Below the pieces are notes generated by a model. It had not been told where the DNA came from. It made no database searches and saw only the letters and a list, made by a program, of their open reading frames with translations. A program made the position numbers and the translations under genes. Below, one piece after another: positions 49,422 through 61,300 of a DNA stretch of 64,000 nucleotides (positions are counted from its first letter, which is position 1; each line of letters begins with the position of its first letter). Origin of the DNA: Anas platyrhynchos (lineage: Eukaryota > Chordata > Aves > Anseriformes > Anatidae); contig NC_092589.1 in the NCBI RefSeq assembly GCF_047663525.1, positions 60,445,501 through 60,509,500 of the forward strand, written 5' to 3'.

Positions 49422-50275
49422 CTGGCGGAGTCACAGGGAGAAGGAGCAGGGTTGTAGCACAGAGATGGAAAGAGAGCCCCGATTCGGTCGGGGAGGAAGG
49501 AGATTTAGGAAACGGGCAGCAGCGTGCAATCCCTAGCTCCAGGAATTTGTCATGCAGGTCCCGAGGCTGGGCACGCTCACCTCCCGACAGATTTCCTTCT
49601 CTTTTTTGAGGGTCTCCAAACCTCCTCAGCGTTTTCCTGAGCCCCCCCTCACCCAACCCAACCCAACCCAACCCAACCCGCCTCCTCCCGGGGACGGCAG
49701 CCCCGGGCGCCAGCACGCTGGGTGCCAGCCCCCGGCCCTCGTCCCTCCGTGCTGTGCCCCCGGGGGTCCCCCAGCCTCCCCCGGGCCCCCTCCCCGCCCC
49801 GGTGCCCCCCGCGCAGCCCCGGCAGCGGCGGGCACTCACCGGCCAGCGCGGCCCCGCAGGTGGTGATGAGCACGGCGACCAGCACGCCGGGCGAGGGCAT
49901 GCCGTCGCGGAGCACCAGGGCGCCGGTGAGGAGGGTGACGAGGGGCAGGCAGCGCTTGAACACGACGTACATGGGCAGGCTGAGGCCGCGCAGCGACCAG
50001 AGGGTGAGCGTGGACTGCAGCGTGGCCAGGGCGGCCACGGCGGCGAAGGGGCGCGCCAGGCGGGGCCCGAAGGGGGGCAGCGCCGCCAGCCCCCGCCGCC
50101 GCAGCGCCTCCAGCCCCAGCGCCGCCGCCGCGCTGCTCAGGCACTGCAGCAGCGTCAGGAAGGCGAAGTGGTAGCGGGCCAGCAGGAACTTCAGCAGGAT
50201 GTTCAGCGAGCCCGAGCACAGCCCGTGCGCCACCGCCACCGCGACGCCCCGCGCCCGGCCCCGCCACCGGCCCAT
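48592..50275 (-). CDS. SLC35D3: SLC35D3, solute carrier family 35 member D3
   Basis: An orphan nucleotide-sugar-transporter-like protein of the drug/metabolite transporter superfamily. In mice its loss impairs platelet dense-granule formation, and it has been tied to dopamine D1 receptor trafficking (established for mammals). The CDS is complement(join(48592..49421, 49840..50275)), 421 codons, close to the human 416 by memory. About ten hydrophobic segments fill residues 1-310. Diagnostic words are SGSLNILLKFL, GLSLPMYVVFKRCLP, NFTTLHCTYINSAVT and the C-terminal KKDYLIENEELQSP. Residues about 320-390 form a variable acidic Glu/Ala/Gly-rich linker. The start ATG at 50,275 is the one matching family N-termini; upstream ATGs in the GC-rich leader are not in a conserved context. 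Confidence 0.97.
49422..49839 (-). other. SLC35D3 intron 1
   Basis: A single short 418-bp intron (donor GTGAGTG, acceptor CAG) in phase 1, matching the two-exon structure of the human gene. It contains a GGGTT pentamer run on the sense strand (49,652-49,679). Confidence 0.95.
49652..49679 (-). repeat. (GGGTT)n, quadruplex-type repeat in SLC35D3 intron
   Basis: Six CCC runs separated by AA on the + strand, hence six GGG runs with TT loops on the sense strand of the gene. It meets the usual four-run G-quadruplex pattern and lies about 160 bases downstream of the exon 1 donor. Confidence 0.9.
49840..50275 (-). CDS. SLC35D3: SLC35D3 exon 1
   Basis: Encodes residues 1-145, starting MGRWRGRARGVAVAVAHG and ending ITTCGAALAG across the junction. 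Extremely GC-rich; the paralogous drug/metabolite transporter fold begins at once with no signal peptide. Long frames on the opposite strand here are shadows caused by composition. Confidence 0.97.
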
Positions 50276-50760
50276 CGTCGTCCCGGCACCGGGGCCCGCG
50301 GCTCTGGAGCCCCGGAGCGGCCGGGAGGGGGGCGGGCGGGGGGCGGGCGGGGGCCGGGCGCCATCCCCGGGGGCGGCCGAGAGCCCCCCGCAACGCCCCC
50401 GCCGCCGCCGTCCCCTCCCCGGCGCGCCGCCCCCGTCACCTCCCCGCCTGTCCCCTCCCTCGAGTCCCCCCCGTGTCCCCTCCCCGTGTCCCCCCCGTGT
50501 TCCCCCGCCGGGAAGCGCTGCTCGCAAGGCTGCAGCCGCTCGCCTCGGGGCTGAGGAGGGGCAGAAGCCGCCTCTGCCGGGGGCTGAGCCCCGCCGGGCG
50601 TCCCTCGGGGGGTTTCGGGGCTTGGCACCGTGCGCGCTCGGGATGCTCCCCAGCAGGGTCGGGCTCTGCCTGCCGCTGCTCAGCGCGGGGCTGGCGAAGC
50701 GGTCGTAAAACCGGGAGAAAACGGCAAAGTTGCTGCTCAGAGCCCGGCTTTGGAAGGCTT
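50276..50760 (-). promoter_or_regulatory. CpG island, SLC35D3 promoter and 5' UTR
   Basis: Dense CpG and GC continue upstream of the start codon for about 450 bases, with GGGCGGGCGG-type Sp1 motifs at 50,328-50,350. No TATA box was seen. This is typical of an island promoter. The transcription start cannot be placed from sequence alone. Confidence 0.75.
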
Positions 50761-52869
50761 AGCAAGGGCTGTCAGCTCTGCTGGGCTCATGGCGAATGCA
50801 GCCCAAGCACAGCAGGTGCCTGACATGGATCACAAAGCCGCACCTAGGTCGTGCCGCCCGAGGTGTGACATTGCTGCCTGAGCTCCGCTCACAGACCCCG
50901 TGAGACGCACCCGGAGACACGTCCAGCGACAGCCACACTTCTTCCAAGGGGTCTCACCGGGACCTGGTGTGCCAGCAGCACGGCTCAGCGTGAGGGTGGG
51001 ACCCCCAGCCATGGGGGCCGTGGCCGTGCCCCGGGCAGGAGCTGGGGCTGCCCGGCTGCGCCAAGTGACCGCGCTGCTGGTGAGGAGCAGCAGAAAAACA
51101 CACTGGGAACATCTGCCCGAGGCTGTGCTGGGTGTGATGGGGGTCCTCTGTGGTGGCAGGGACCAGCCTCTGCACATCGCCACCCGGGAGCCGCAGCCGC
51201 GGGGCTGGCAGCGGGCAGGGCTGTCGGGCTCGGGGAGGAGCGGCGGGACCCGCCTGGCTCAGCCGCAGCCTCTCCAGTCCTTCACCTCCCTCCTTCCCTG
51301 TCATTACAGAATCCGTGGCAGGATGCCCCTGCTAACTAACTACTACCTTAAATTGGCTTTTCCCTTCTGACTTTAAGTGCTCCCTGATTATTTTCCAACA
51401 CTGGTTATTTTTTTGTTTGTTTGTTTGTTTTTGTTTTTTGTGTTTTTTTTTTGTTTTTTGTTTTTTGTTTTTTTTTTTTTTTTCTCTCTGTTTCTCACCA
51501 AGACTGTTGTATTTTCACCTTTTTTTAAAAATGAAATTTTTTAGTTTTCATAGTATTCAAGCGCTTCTATTTCTGTAGGTCAAAAACTCCACTGACTGAA
51601 ATATTGAACACTGAAGAAAAACAAACAAACAAACAAAAAAACAAACACACACACAAAAAAAATGAACAAACCAAACAAAAAAAAAAAACCACCACAGGGC
51701 TCTGTGTGTGTGCCTCCTTAAGAGGGGAAAGCAATACCTGAACCCCCCAGGCTACCTCAGTGTGATCAGGGTGCCTGGCAGTGCAATCTGTGCTACCCGG
51801 GGGTAGGAATAAAGCAGGCTCCACAGCCCAGCTGAGACGTACATGCACACAGTGAAGTGTCCTGAAACATGCAGGCGTGTAAGTGTTGAAGCTCTTCATT
51901 TCATTTAGACTCACTGGGGACCAGTTCTGGCTTTAAAACCCACTGAAGAACCGTGCCAACCAATTTACACTGGCCTCCATTTGGACTCATCTCAAAGCCC
52001 AAAAAGAGCACAATGTGAAGGAACACGTGGATGGCTGTGATGCTCTTTGCATGGGGGAGAAAAAAAATCTCCTTCATAACTAAATGCAGATGGAGAAAAA
52101 AATGTGTTTTCTGGAAATACTGCAGTAATTGGGACTCCTACACCTCAGCATGACCTCTGGAAGAAGAAATTTTTTCCCCTCCCCATGAGAGCATCACTTG
52201 AGAGGAGAGCCTCTTACATCACAGGGGATCTGGCTGCAAGTCCAGACTGGGCGATACACACCGCCTGAGAGAAACCAAAAAACACACATGTTGGATGGGT
52301 AAGGATTTGTGAACTCAAGCATCCATGTCCCAGGTGCTGTATTCTACCTCTCAGGACTGACCTGTGTTGCGAGGTCAGCTTCTCTTGCAGCATGGTACCC
52401 CTAATCCTCGCCTTGTCCGCACGCAGCATTCTCTAACACAAATACAAGGGGCAGCGGGGAGGGTGCTGCCGTTTGCCAAACCAACCTTTTCTGACGTGGA
52501 CTCAGGCCAGGCCCAGTACAGATCTCCCGCTGCCTCCCCACCTGTCCGTGCTAAGAAAAGACAGGCTTTCCTACACTTTGCTGGGAAGGAGCTGGATAAA
52601 GCAGCACAGCAACCATGTGCTGCTAAACCCTTGTGCCAAACGAGTGTGACTGACACTGGAGCAAGAACAGGTCTATTCCACATGGCTGGTCCAGTCACCC
52701 AAAGTGACAAGAGGGGAAAATTCAGGCCACATCATGTGGGACAGCACTGCAGTGAAGGTACAGCCCTTACACTGGCTGGTCTTGTGTCCAGGGGCAGTAT
52801 GGTGTGCTCAGGTAATAAGGTGAGTCTGGGGGCTTTGCCCAGCTGGGCAGCTGAACTCCACAACAACTG
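50761..52869. other. Intergenic between SLC35D3 and PEX7, left part
   Basis: GC content falls after about 51,300. A T/G-rich tract (51,405-51,484) and an A/C-rich tract (51,614-51,689) lie in inverted arrangement. No exon was recognised. Confidence 0.7.
51405..51689. repeat. Inverted T/G-rich and A/C-rich low-complexity pair
   Basis: The left arm is made of T runs broken by single G (TTTG units). The right arm is A runs broken by C (AAAC units, with a short CACACA). The arms are largely complementary and about 130 bases apart. Confidence 0.75.
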
Positions 52870-53885
52870 CTTGATCACTTCTCCTCCTCAAAGGGAAAGG
52901 GCGAGAAAATGAAATGGAAAGGGCTCAAGGGTTGAGACGAGGACAGGGAGATCGATCGCCAATTATTGCCACAGGCAAAACAGACACGGAGTAGAGAGAT
53001 TAGTAAAATTATTGCCTATTACTAACAGGCTAGAGAAGTGAGAAACTAAAGGCAAACTAAAACACCTTGCCTCCCATCCTCCCTATTCCATGTCCTCCCC
53101 CCGAGTGGCGCAGGGGAACAGGCAATGGGGGCTGCGGTCAGCCCCTGAGGCTTCGTCCCCACCGCTCCCTCACGGTCCCTCCCTGCCCCAGCTCCCCGTG
53201 GGGTCCCTCCCACAGGCAGCAGCTCTTCAAGAACAGCTCCAATGTGGGTCCGTGACATGGGGTCTGTCAGGAGCAAACTGCTCCAGCACAGGTCCCCCAC
53301 GGGTGGCGGCAGCTCCCCCCAGACCCCCTGCTCCTGCGTGGGCTCCTCTCCATGGGCTGCAGCTCCGGCCCAGGGCCTGCTCCTGCGGGGGCTCTCCATG
53401 GGCCACAGCCTCCTCCAGGCCACATCCACCTGCTCCACCGGGGGCTCCTCCACCCATGGCGGGGCTGCAGCGTGGAGATCTGCTCCATGTGGGACCCATG
53501 GGCTGCAGGGGGACAGCCTGCTCCACCAGGGGCCTCTCCACAGCCCGCAGGGGAACTGCTGCTGCCTGCCTGGAGCACCTCCTGCCCTCCTGCTGCACTC
53601 ACCTGGGGGGCTGCAGGGCTGCTTCGCACTCCTCACCCTCCCAGCTGCTGTCCCCAGAATTTGTTTGTTTGTTTGTTTGTTTTCTTCCCTTTCTTAAATC
53701 TGCTCTCACAGAGGCACAAACAACATGGCTTATTGGCTCAGCTCTGGCTAGTGGCAGGTCCCTTTCAAAGGCCATCTGAAATGCCTTTATCTGACATGGG
53801 GCAGCTGCTGGATTCTTCTCACAGAGGCCACCCCTGCAGCCCCCCTGCTACCAAAACCTTGCCATACAAACCCAATACAGTGCCT
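52870..53885 (-). mobile_element. LTR-like element, uninterrupted relative of the 31.4-33.1 kb copy
   Basis: Shares block after block with 31,436-33,110, including GGTTGAGACGAGGACAGGGAGATC, GCAGGGGAACTGCTGCTGCCTGCC and ACCAAAACCTTGCCATACAAACCCAA at the right end. The middle is a longer minisatellite-like run of CTGCTCC / CCATGGGC units. At the site where the other copy carries a CR1, this copy reads straight through. The frames (for example 53,046-53,636 and 53,090-53,779) are repeat artefacts. No retroviral genes were seen. Confidence 0.65.
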
Positions 53886-56800
53886 CCATTGCAAAATTCT
53901 CACCTAGCAATGGGGTATGGATCATAGTAATAAATAACTCTGTGGTTCCTTACAGTAATGTGATGATTTTGATGCCTTAACTCAAATCCTTTGATGCAAT
54001 TTATCCTCAACCCTGTGTTTCACCTAGCTACACGGGTAAGAGGAAATATTTGTGTCGAACTCCTAAGAAGGGCATCATGTTTTTAAAATGGTTTCTTGGA
54101 TGAAAATGGTAAAAATCCATATGGAATAAGTTTAATGGAGAGTTTGTGTTAATTAGGGTCTAATGCAACCATGAGGTATATAAGGGAAGTGCTGTGCAGA
54201 GCTGTAGCCACTCGCTATCATATGACCCAGTGCCCATTTAAACCTGAGCACTGCCACTGAAAGGGCTACTGTGTCTGCCTATGCAAGCAACATTTGAGGC
54301 CAGCACTGTACTTAATCGAAGATGTCACGTTGTGACTGGAAAGTAGTCTGCATAGGCAGACGGTGAGAATCGTTTAAAATAACTTTCTTTTATCAGAATG
54401 CAGACCTGCTGAGACATACAGGTAGGCAAAGTTGTATAATGTTTGGTCTCTAAAAACAGGAAAAATGCAGCTGTCACCCAGTACTCACAGAAGATAAAGA
54501 ACGATTATGATACCTGTTACCTGTAAGATACTCTCAGTACCTTTCACTGCATTTACTTTTTTGTTCAACATTTCTTAACTGGGGAAGCAAATACAAGAGT
54601 TCAGCCAAAGATACTGTGTGCACTTCATTTAATAGCATTGCAGAACAACAAATCCATTCTTTTAAAACGTAATTAATCACCATCTTTCTTGAACCAAAGA
54701 TAAACATATGCACTCCCATAAAACAAAATTTTCCACAAGAGCAAGTTTAAAAGCAGAACACATTACATCTTCAGGACTGCTGTAGTTAAAGGCTTGCTTC
54801 AATATATGAAAAAGATTAGAAGCTAGTTCTGTGGTCATTAAAAAAAAAAAAAAAAAGTGTATTTTAAAAACAATTATAGCAACATTCCCTGAGAATTAAG
54901 AATTGGCAACAACTATTGCCTGATTTTTATTTTTTCCTGTTACAGTGCCAAACCGTGACAGCACGTTCTCCCCATTCAAAAATCAAGCAGGAAGATTAAA
55001 GGCCACAGTTTATATTTACTATGTGCACCTTCGAGATGCACGCATTTTTAAAAAGAGAGAAACCTCAGCAACCTTCAGCGCAGAAGCTAACCTGGACGGG
55101 GGGGAAGAGAAGGCAAGTTAAGAAAAGGAGCAGCAGTTAATCCATGTGCTGAGCGTGCATGTTCAGAGCGGGCACTGTTTCTTTCTCTGTGCGAGCTTTC
55201 CAAAATCTGCCCTTCCAACTGGTGCACAATGGCAGTGTTCTGGAAACATCCACCACCACCCCCAGAAACATGAGTACAGAATACATACCCACCACCAAAA
55301 TACACCACTCGCTCATGTAACTTGCAGTTACTTCTGCAAGTCTAAGGAGAAAAGGGAGATAGAGCAGAAGACTGGAGTAACTGTTAAGGTTGAAATAATC
55401 AATTTTAATGTTTAGAATTAGATTTTATGGCCCATGGTATTGCTGAAAGCTCTGTGCAGCATGGCTGTATGATTGCATCATTCCTCAGCATAAAGAATTA
55501 AAACTGCAATAAACATTTGGAATTTGGTGCAGCACACTCCCACAAAAGAGAAAATCCACTTGTGTTTTTCAGTCAGCTAGAGAGAGAGGATGGCATTCCA
55601 GGGTCAGTTTGCACTGATCCAGAAAAACTTAAGAACCAAATTCTCATCTTGTGGAAAGGGGTTTTCTTTCTGTCTCGCTCTTGCATCAAATCAATATATA
55701 CATATCTCCCTGTAGCTGCCTGCTAATTCCCAGGCTTTCTCCAAGACAGCCCAGTAATTCTTTCCACACAACTTTCTTCACAATAAATTTTAGTTCTGCT
55801 GAATTCTTTCCTTCATTTCTTCAAAGTATCCAGCAGTATCTGCTACTACTTGATGTATGAGTGGTGCAACCCAGAAGCGTACTGCATTCATTAACAGGAG
55901 ACTATAGGAATCCTTGCACCTGCAAAGAGTCTTTTGATGGTAAAGACTGATGACATGGGGTAGCAACAGAAATGAGACAGCTTGAAGAATGTTATAAAAA
56001 AAAAAAAAAGGAATCAAAACAAAACAAAAAAAAGGCTAACATGAAACTAAGAGAGAAGCTGAAGATATATAACTGATAAGTGCAGGAGTATCACAGGGGG
56101 ATCCTTAAGAGGCTGAAAGAGTATTTAAAGGAGACTGGAAAACTAAATAAAAATGAATGCCTCTGCTTGTTGCCAAAAAAATCTAATGAAAATACCAACC
56201 TGTGGGCTAAGGGGTTAAAGTAGGCAAAGAAACTACTCAACGTAGCTGTAATATGTTGGGTGTATTCTTGCAAGTCTGATAATTGCTCAGCCACATTGGA
56301 TCTGCCATGCTTACGCCAAGAAGTTAATCTGCATGTGTCGACTCAACTAGTCCAAACATCAGCTTTCACTTTGGCCAGCCAGTGGTAGGTCCAGAAACAC
56401 TAAATATATGGCCACATTCCTCTTCCATCTCTTGAAAAGTCTCTTTAAGTGAAAGTAAAAGATAAGTCTATTAAAAGAGATGGCTGTCTTATCTCTAAAT
56501 CTTGAGAATTGTGATCCAATTAGTATTGTTTATATTTCATGTTTTTCCTAAGTGTTTTCTCTAGATTATTGTTCTGCATGACTTCATTAACCATTTTACT
56601 CAAGGAGATCCATGGGAAAAATGTATGAAAATAATCTCTACCATCTCTGTGAAGCGGCAATCAGAAAGGTCAAAGGAATCAGATGGCTATCAACTATGAC
56701 ATTTACTGTCTATCAAGAGTATTCATCATGCTGCACAAGAAAATAATGCAATGTGAGGAAAAGCAAAATGTATCAGTATAAATGCATCCCAGTGATACAA

Positions 56801-57231
56801 GCCTCAGGTTGACATTACAGTACTCCACAGTGAAAAAAAAAACCTCTTTCTTCTTTTCTACAGTGACAATCTGTTAAAACGCACTGTCAGTTATTTTTTT
56901 TCTTTATAAGGATGAAGATGATTTTGGCCTCTGCTCTCATTAGCAAGACTGATCACAAAACTGTGCCAGTGGTTCTTCTCTGAAGGCACCAGCTCATATC
57001 TGCTACTGTCCTCTGCAGCCACTCAGTAGCTGCTGAATGTTTTGCTGACCCAAGCGCTAACCTATTCAGTAGAGCAAGTCCACATGCTCAACTGCACAAC
57101 CCTTTCAGTACAAACAAGACTTTTGCTTAAAAAGAGACACAAAGATTAGTGACACAGCTGACAGCTTAGCACGAGTCTGGTTGTGGATGACGACAGAAGG
57201 GTTCCTATCATGTCAGATCTTCATTTTCTCT
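53886..57231. other. Intergenic and probable PEX7 3' UTR
   Basis: No further exon was recognised. The part just left of 57,232 should include the PEX7 3' UTR, but no canonical AATAAA on the - strand lies within about 2 kb, so the transcript end is not placed. A tracts occur at 54,840 and 55,998. Confidence 0.6.
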
Positions 57232-57300
57232 CTAGACAGGACCTGTCAGGCACGAGGGAGTGTAGATCTTGACAAGCTCATCCCAAGCACAGTCCACCAC
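57232..57300 (-). CDS. PEX7: PEX7, last coding exon (peroxisomal PTS2 import receptor)
   Basis: PEX7 is a WD40 propeller that carries PTS2-bearing enzymes into peroxisomes with PEX5L. On the - strand, TTTACTTTGTAG is followed by 22 codons and TAG. The product VVDCAWDELVKIYTPSCLTG followed by PV aligns residue for residue with the C-terminus of vertebrate PEX7 (VADCSWDETIKIYDP and on, from memory), including the final WD repeat's closing strand. The exon begins in phase 0. All other exons lie beyond 64,000; none was found in the remaining 6.7 kb. Position next to SLC35D3 on the same strand fits the known synteny. Confidence 0.88.
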   Translation of the reverse strand: MVDCAWDELVKIYTPSCLTGPV

Positions 57301-57789
57301 CTACAAAGTAAACAAAATCTGGTTAGTGTCATTTTGACAAAAAACAGAAGGAACTTCGAATAAATTAATGCGTACTGTTGGGTTAATGTTGGTTGGTACT
57401 CTAATTTACAATGCTTCAAAATTAGATAGTAAGGCAGCTGTGTTTTTTTTTTTTTCTCTTTTAAAAACAACAAACAAGCTTTGTCCTAGCTTCACTAAGG
57501 CAAATAAAAATTTACAATTTCCTATTTTGCAAACTCCACATGACGAAAGCAGGAAACCTTAGAGTTTCAAGTGATTGTTTCACATAGACCAATTCAGAAA
57601 CTAACAGCATGGGATGAAAGGAGGATAAATAAATTTCCAGACCGTGTGACTTTTCTTTTCTTCATAGGGTCTCAGGACTCTTGTACTATGACGTCTCAAC
57701 ACTTCATGATCAAATGTTACCATTTTTCTCATACTTGTGGGTAGGGAAAATTAGACATTTTCCTAATGGAGAGCTGAGGAACTGAGAAT

Positions 57790-57868
57790 GCTCTAGGTGA
57801 CCCTGCTTGAGCAGGGAGGTTGGACTAGATGATCTCTGGATGTCCCTTCCAACCTCAACTATTCTGCA
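57790..57868 (+). mobile_element. CR1 LINE 3' end, short
   Basis: Reads TGACCCTGCTTGAGCAGGGAGGTTGGACTAGATGATCTC and CCCTTCCAACCTCAACTATTCTG, the terminal part of a CR1 in + orientation. Confidence 0.9.
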
Positions 57869-58161
57869 TGTGTGCGTGAGAAACAAAGAAGTGAACCAAA
57901 ATGACCAATGGAAGTTTTTTGAAGAATTAAGACCATTCTTCAGTCTCACAGTGATAAGCTGTGAGATCACTGTATTGTCTTTTGTTGAGAAAAGACATGC
58001 CTACCAGGAAATTATTCTAACATAACTGAAAACTTTCTGAATTGCAAGTCCCAAGATGTATTTTAAGTGCAGGCTAGAAACTAAAATCACGAACAAGGAG
58101 GTTAACCTTATTCTATAGCGTTAGATTTGAATAAATAATGAGATAGCACAGAGGAGACTGT

Positions 58162-58385
58162 AGAATCACAGAACAACTGAGGTGGGAAGGGACCTCTGGG
58201 GATCATCTGGCCATCTTCCCTGCTCAAGCAGGGTCCTCTAGCGCACATTACTCAGGATAGTGTCCAGACAGATTTTGAACATCCCCAGGAAAGGAAACTC
58301 CATGGCCTCTCTGGGCAACCTGTCCCAGTGCTGAGTCACCCTCGCAGAAAAATAATTTTTTCCTCATGTCCAGATTGAATGTTTT
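58162..58385 (-). mobile_element. CR1 LINE 3' fragment, antisense
   Basis: Starts AGAATCACAGAACAACTGAGG and GTGGGAAGGGACCTCTGG, contains CCCTGCTCAAGCAGGGTCC and the reverse of the frame remnant (CTCTGGGCAACCTGTCCCAGTG). It lies in opposite orientation to the CR1 end at 57.8 kb. Confidence 0.92.
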
Positions 58386-61300
58386 AATATATTTTTTCCT
58401 TCATGTTCAGAATGCTTTAGGCTTGGTAATGACTTGATAATTCAATTAAGAGAGTAACAAAGTGAAAGGGTTAAGCACACTGACAATTACTCAAGTAAAC
58501 GTGATACAGTGTGTGTTAACAGAATATTGTAGGGAACAAGAAAGAAGGCAAAGGGAAGTAAAAAAAAAAAAGAAAAAAAAAAGAAGAGCTAAAAAGAAAA
58601 AGTTGATGAGCCTCACAGATAGATGCCAATAAATCTGGCTTAATCCATCTTGAATTATCTTTACAGTGTATTTTCCAGTTGGGATGACAAAGGATATAGC
58701 GTTGGATCCCCTACACAAGCAGCTCCCTTTTGCTCGGACTCCAATTCCTGTTCTCTTCTAGAGCCAGAATAAACAGCTGCACACAAAAAATTTGGAAATC
58801 CAACTTCAATATTTTATTTCATATTATAATCAGCCTGTTTTGTGTTTACTATACCGCACTATTTTTTCATTTTTATTGTTTCCTTAGCTGCTTCTACTAA
58901 GTTTTTGAAGTGTTTTCTGTGTATATCTAAATGTACCAAAAATCTCTTGAAAACACGTCTGTCTATTCATACAACATAATAGAGCTTTGTGTGGTATAAT
59001 GTTCTGCTGCATTGTAGTCCATCCAAATCATACAAAAAAATAAAATCCAAGTTCTCCACTGAACAAGCTATGTAAAAACTGTGTTTTATATGATTGACAG
59101 TTTCTAAATATTCCTCAGAGCTCTGGATCAATATCTGTATTTCCATAAGCAACACTTTTCGCTTTCATGCAGAAACAAGATAACATTTGGAAAAAATCCC
59201 ATGGGAATTCCCACCTGTTATCAGTGTAATTAGCATCCTGAAGCAGCCTCTGAACAAATACAGTTACAGAACTGTTTAATCTAGCAACACTAAAAATAAA
59301 CAGGGGATATTAAAAGGGAGTTTGAAAAGGATCACTTGCCGTAATTTGCCCAACTCATTGACTTAATGATAACACATGAAAGATGACAAGGTAAGCAGCT
59401 AACAGAAGGAAAATAAAACTACAGCAAACCAGGCTGTATCAAGGTCTGCTGTGCAGCAGGAAGTCCATAAAGCAAGACCAGTATTAGAAACCTTGGTGAG
59501 AATGCCGATGTAATAAACAGCAAGCAGGTATGTGTGTAAAACTGTGACACTACAGAATGGAACAGCACTAGAAAATGCAATAGCATTTCCATTTCTCCTT
59601 AATACTTCTCCAAAATGCAGCCACGTCTGTAAGAGAAGGGGGACAACTGAGAGGAGTCATTGTGGTAGCCAGCATTAATTTATGGACAGCTGCTACGTGC
59701 CCCTTTGCAGTACTTCATAAATTATCACTGCCGCAAATACAAATGACTAAAATAAACCATGGGATAAAGAGAAGTAATGTTTATGCAGCTACTGCATCAG
59801 GTTACCAAATTCCTTCTTTCATTTTGCCTTTTTTTTTTTCCTTATGATGACCTATTTTATACAATAGTCTTATAACCATTGTATGCCTTTCTTAAGAAGA
59901 GGGAAACATAAGATATTGAATAAGCACTAGAAGTATTTAGCAATGTCAGTTCTCGTGTGATATGTGATTTGGTTATTTAACTAAGTGCTACTTTATTTAA
60001 ATATTAAAAAAGCAGCAGTAATTCCAGTTGGAAAGAGGGCTGATCCAGCACACCACAGTAAATAAATATGCAGTAAAAAAAAAAAAGCAACTTCCTAGAG
60101 TTTACATTTTGATCAATGAGATGATGTTACTAATAGGTGGAAAAATGCTTCTCTGGTAAGATGAAAGAGAAAAGAAAATTCAAAAATTAATTCAAACGCT
60201 GTCTTCATATCCAATAAAGTCCTCACCACTAGGAACATGAAGGTGTGGAGGTTCACCTTCCTGTGTTCATGTCTTCACTGTCTTGGAAACAAATTTTACT
60301 CACAAATTGAAACAAATCTCACTGATTTCAGTATTTAGAGAGTTTATGATTTACCTTTTTTTTTTTTTTTAATTGACATGCAAACAGAGTAGAAGACAGT
60401 TTGCTTCAGTTGCAAAGAAATGCATAATTATAATCCTTATATGGTTTAATACCTTGGACACCCGTATGTCATGCAATTTTCATTATAATATAAATCGTTC
60501 TTGTACCGATAGAATAAAATTCTACTATAGCAACTTTTAACTATCTGAAATTGCAGAGGAAAGAATAACTAAAGCTGAATTGTAAAACAAGAATATTTCA
60601 CCTGACAGTGACTGTTCAGTTACATCAAGAAATAACGCAAATTTAAATAACATTCTAAAACAGGTAATTTTTCTGCTGGTTATGAACTGTTACTAAAGCT
60701 ATATGGGACGAAAGCAGTTTGCCAAAATGTCTCTAACCTTATTTAAGTAGCAAAGTTGCTGTACTAGCATATATGCTCGGGATAACTTATTGTTATTGCT
60801 GCAGCATAAATGTCATGCCAAGTTATCTGCCAGTAGAGTTTTTAAGCAAGTCTATTTGAAGCACAGAAATCAAAATGGGCATCACTATATTTCCCTTTAA
60901 GTAAAGCCAAAAAGCAAGCAAAGGAACAAAAAACTGCAGTCATCATAGGAAGCTGATTGCTTGATTTGAAAACCGTGGATTAATTTAAATGAAACAGCTA
61001 TCCTGTATTTTATTGAATTGTTTATCCTTGTCCCAGAGTATAACAATGTTTCCCACCAATTGATTTAATATTGATACCATTCATTTATCAAAGACATTTC
61101 CATTTACTCACAAACTGATTTACTTTTCTGATAGGCCCTCTCTTTCCTATTCATCACAATCATCTTGCTCTGCAATAGACTTAGACCTTTTCCAGCACCT
61201 GAGGGCAATCCATTGAGACCAGGGCAATTATCTGGATGACATTCTGCCTCCTTAATGTTCAGAAGGAGAAGGAAGAAAAGAGAAATCTCCCAAGTTAGTA

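Noticed and set aside
49649..50527. 292-codon - strand frame including SLC35D3 exon 1
   Set aside because: It runs in from a non-conserved upstream ATG and reads through the intron; the spliced model with start at 50,275 matches the family.
49754..50554. 266-codon frame on the + strand
   Set aside because: Shadow of SLC35D3 exon 1 and its GC-rich island; Pro/Gln/Arg composition is just the reverse complement.
53046..53779. Long Gly/Ser/Pro-rich frames on both strands
   Set aside because: They arise from the minisatellite units of the LTR-like element and recur in the related copy at 31.7-32.1 kb.
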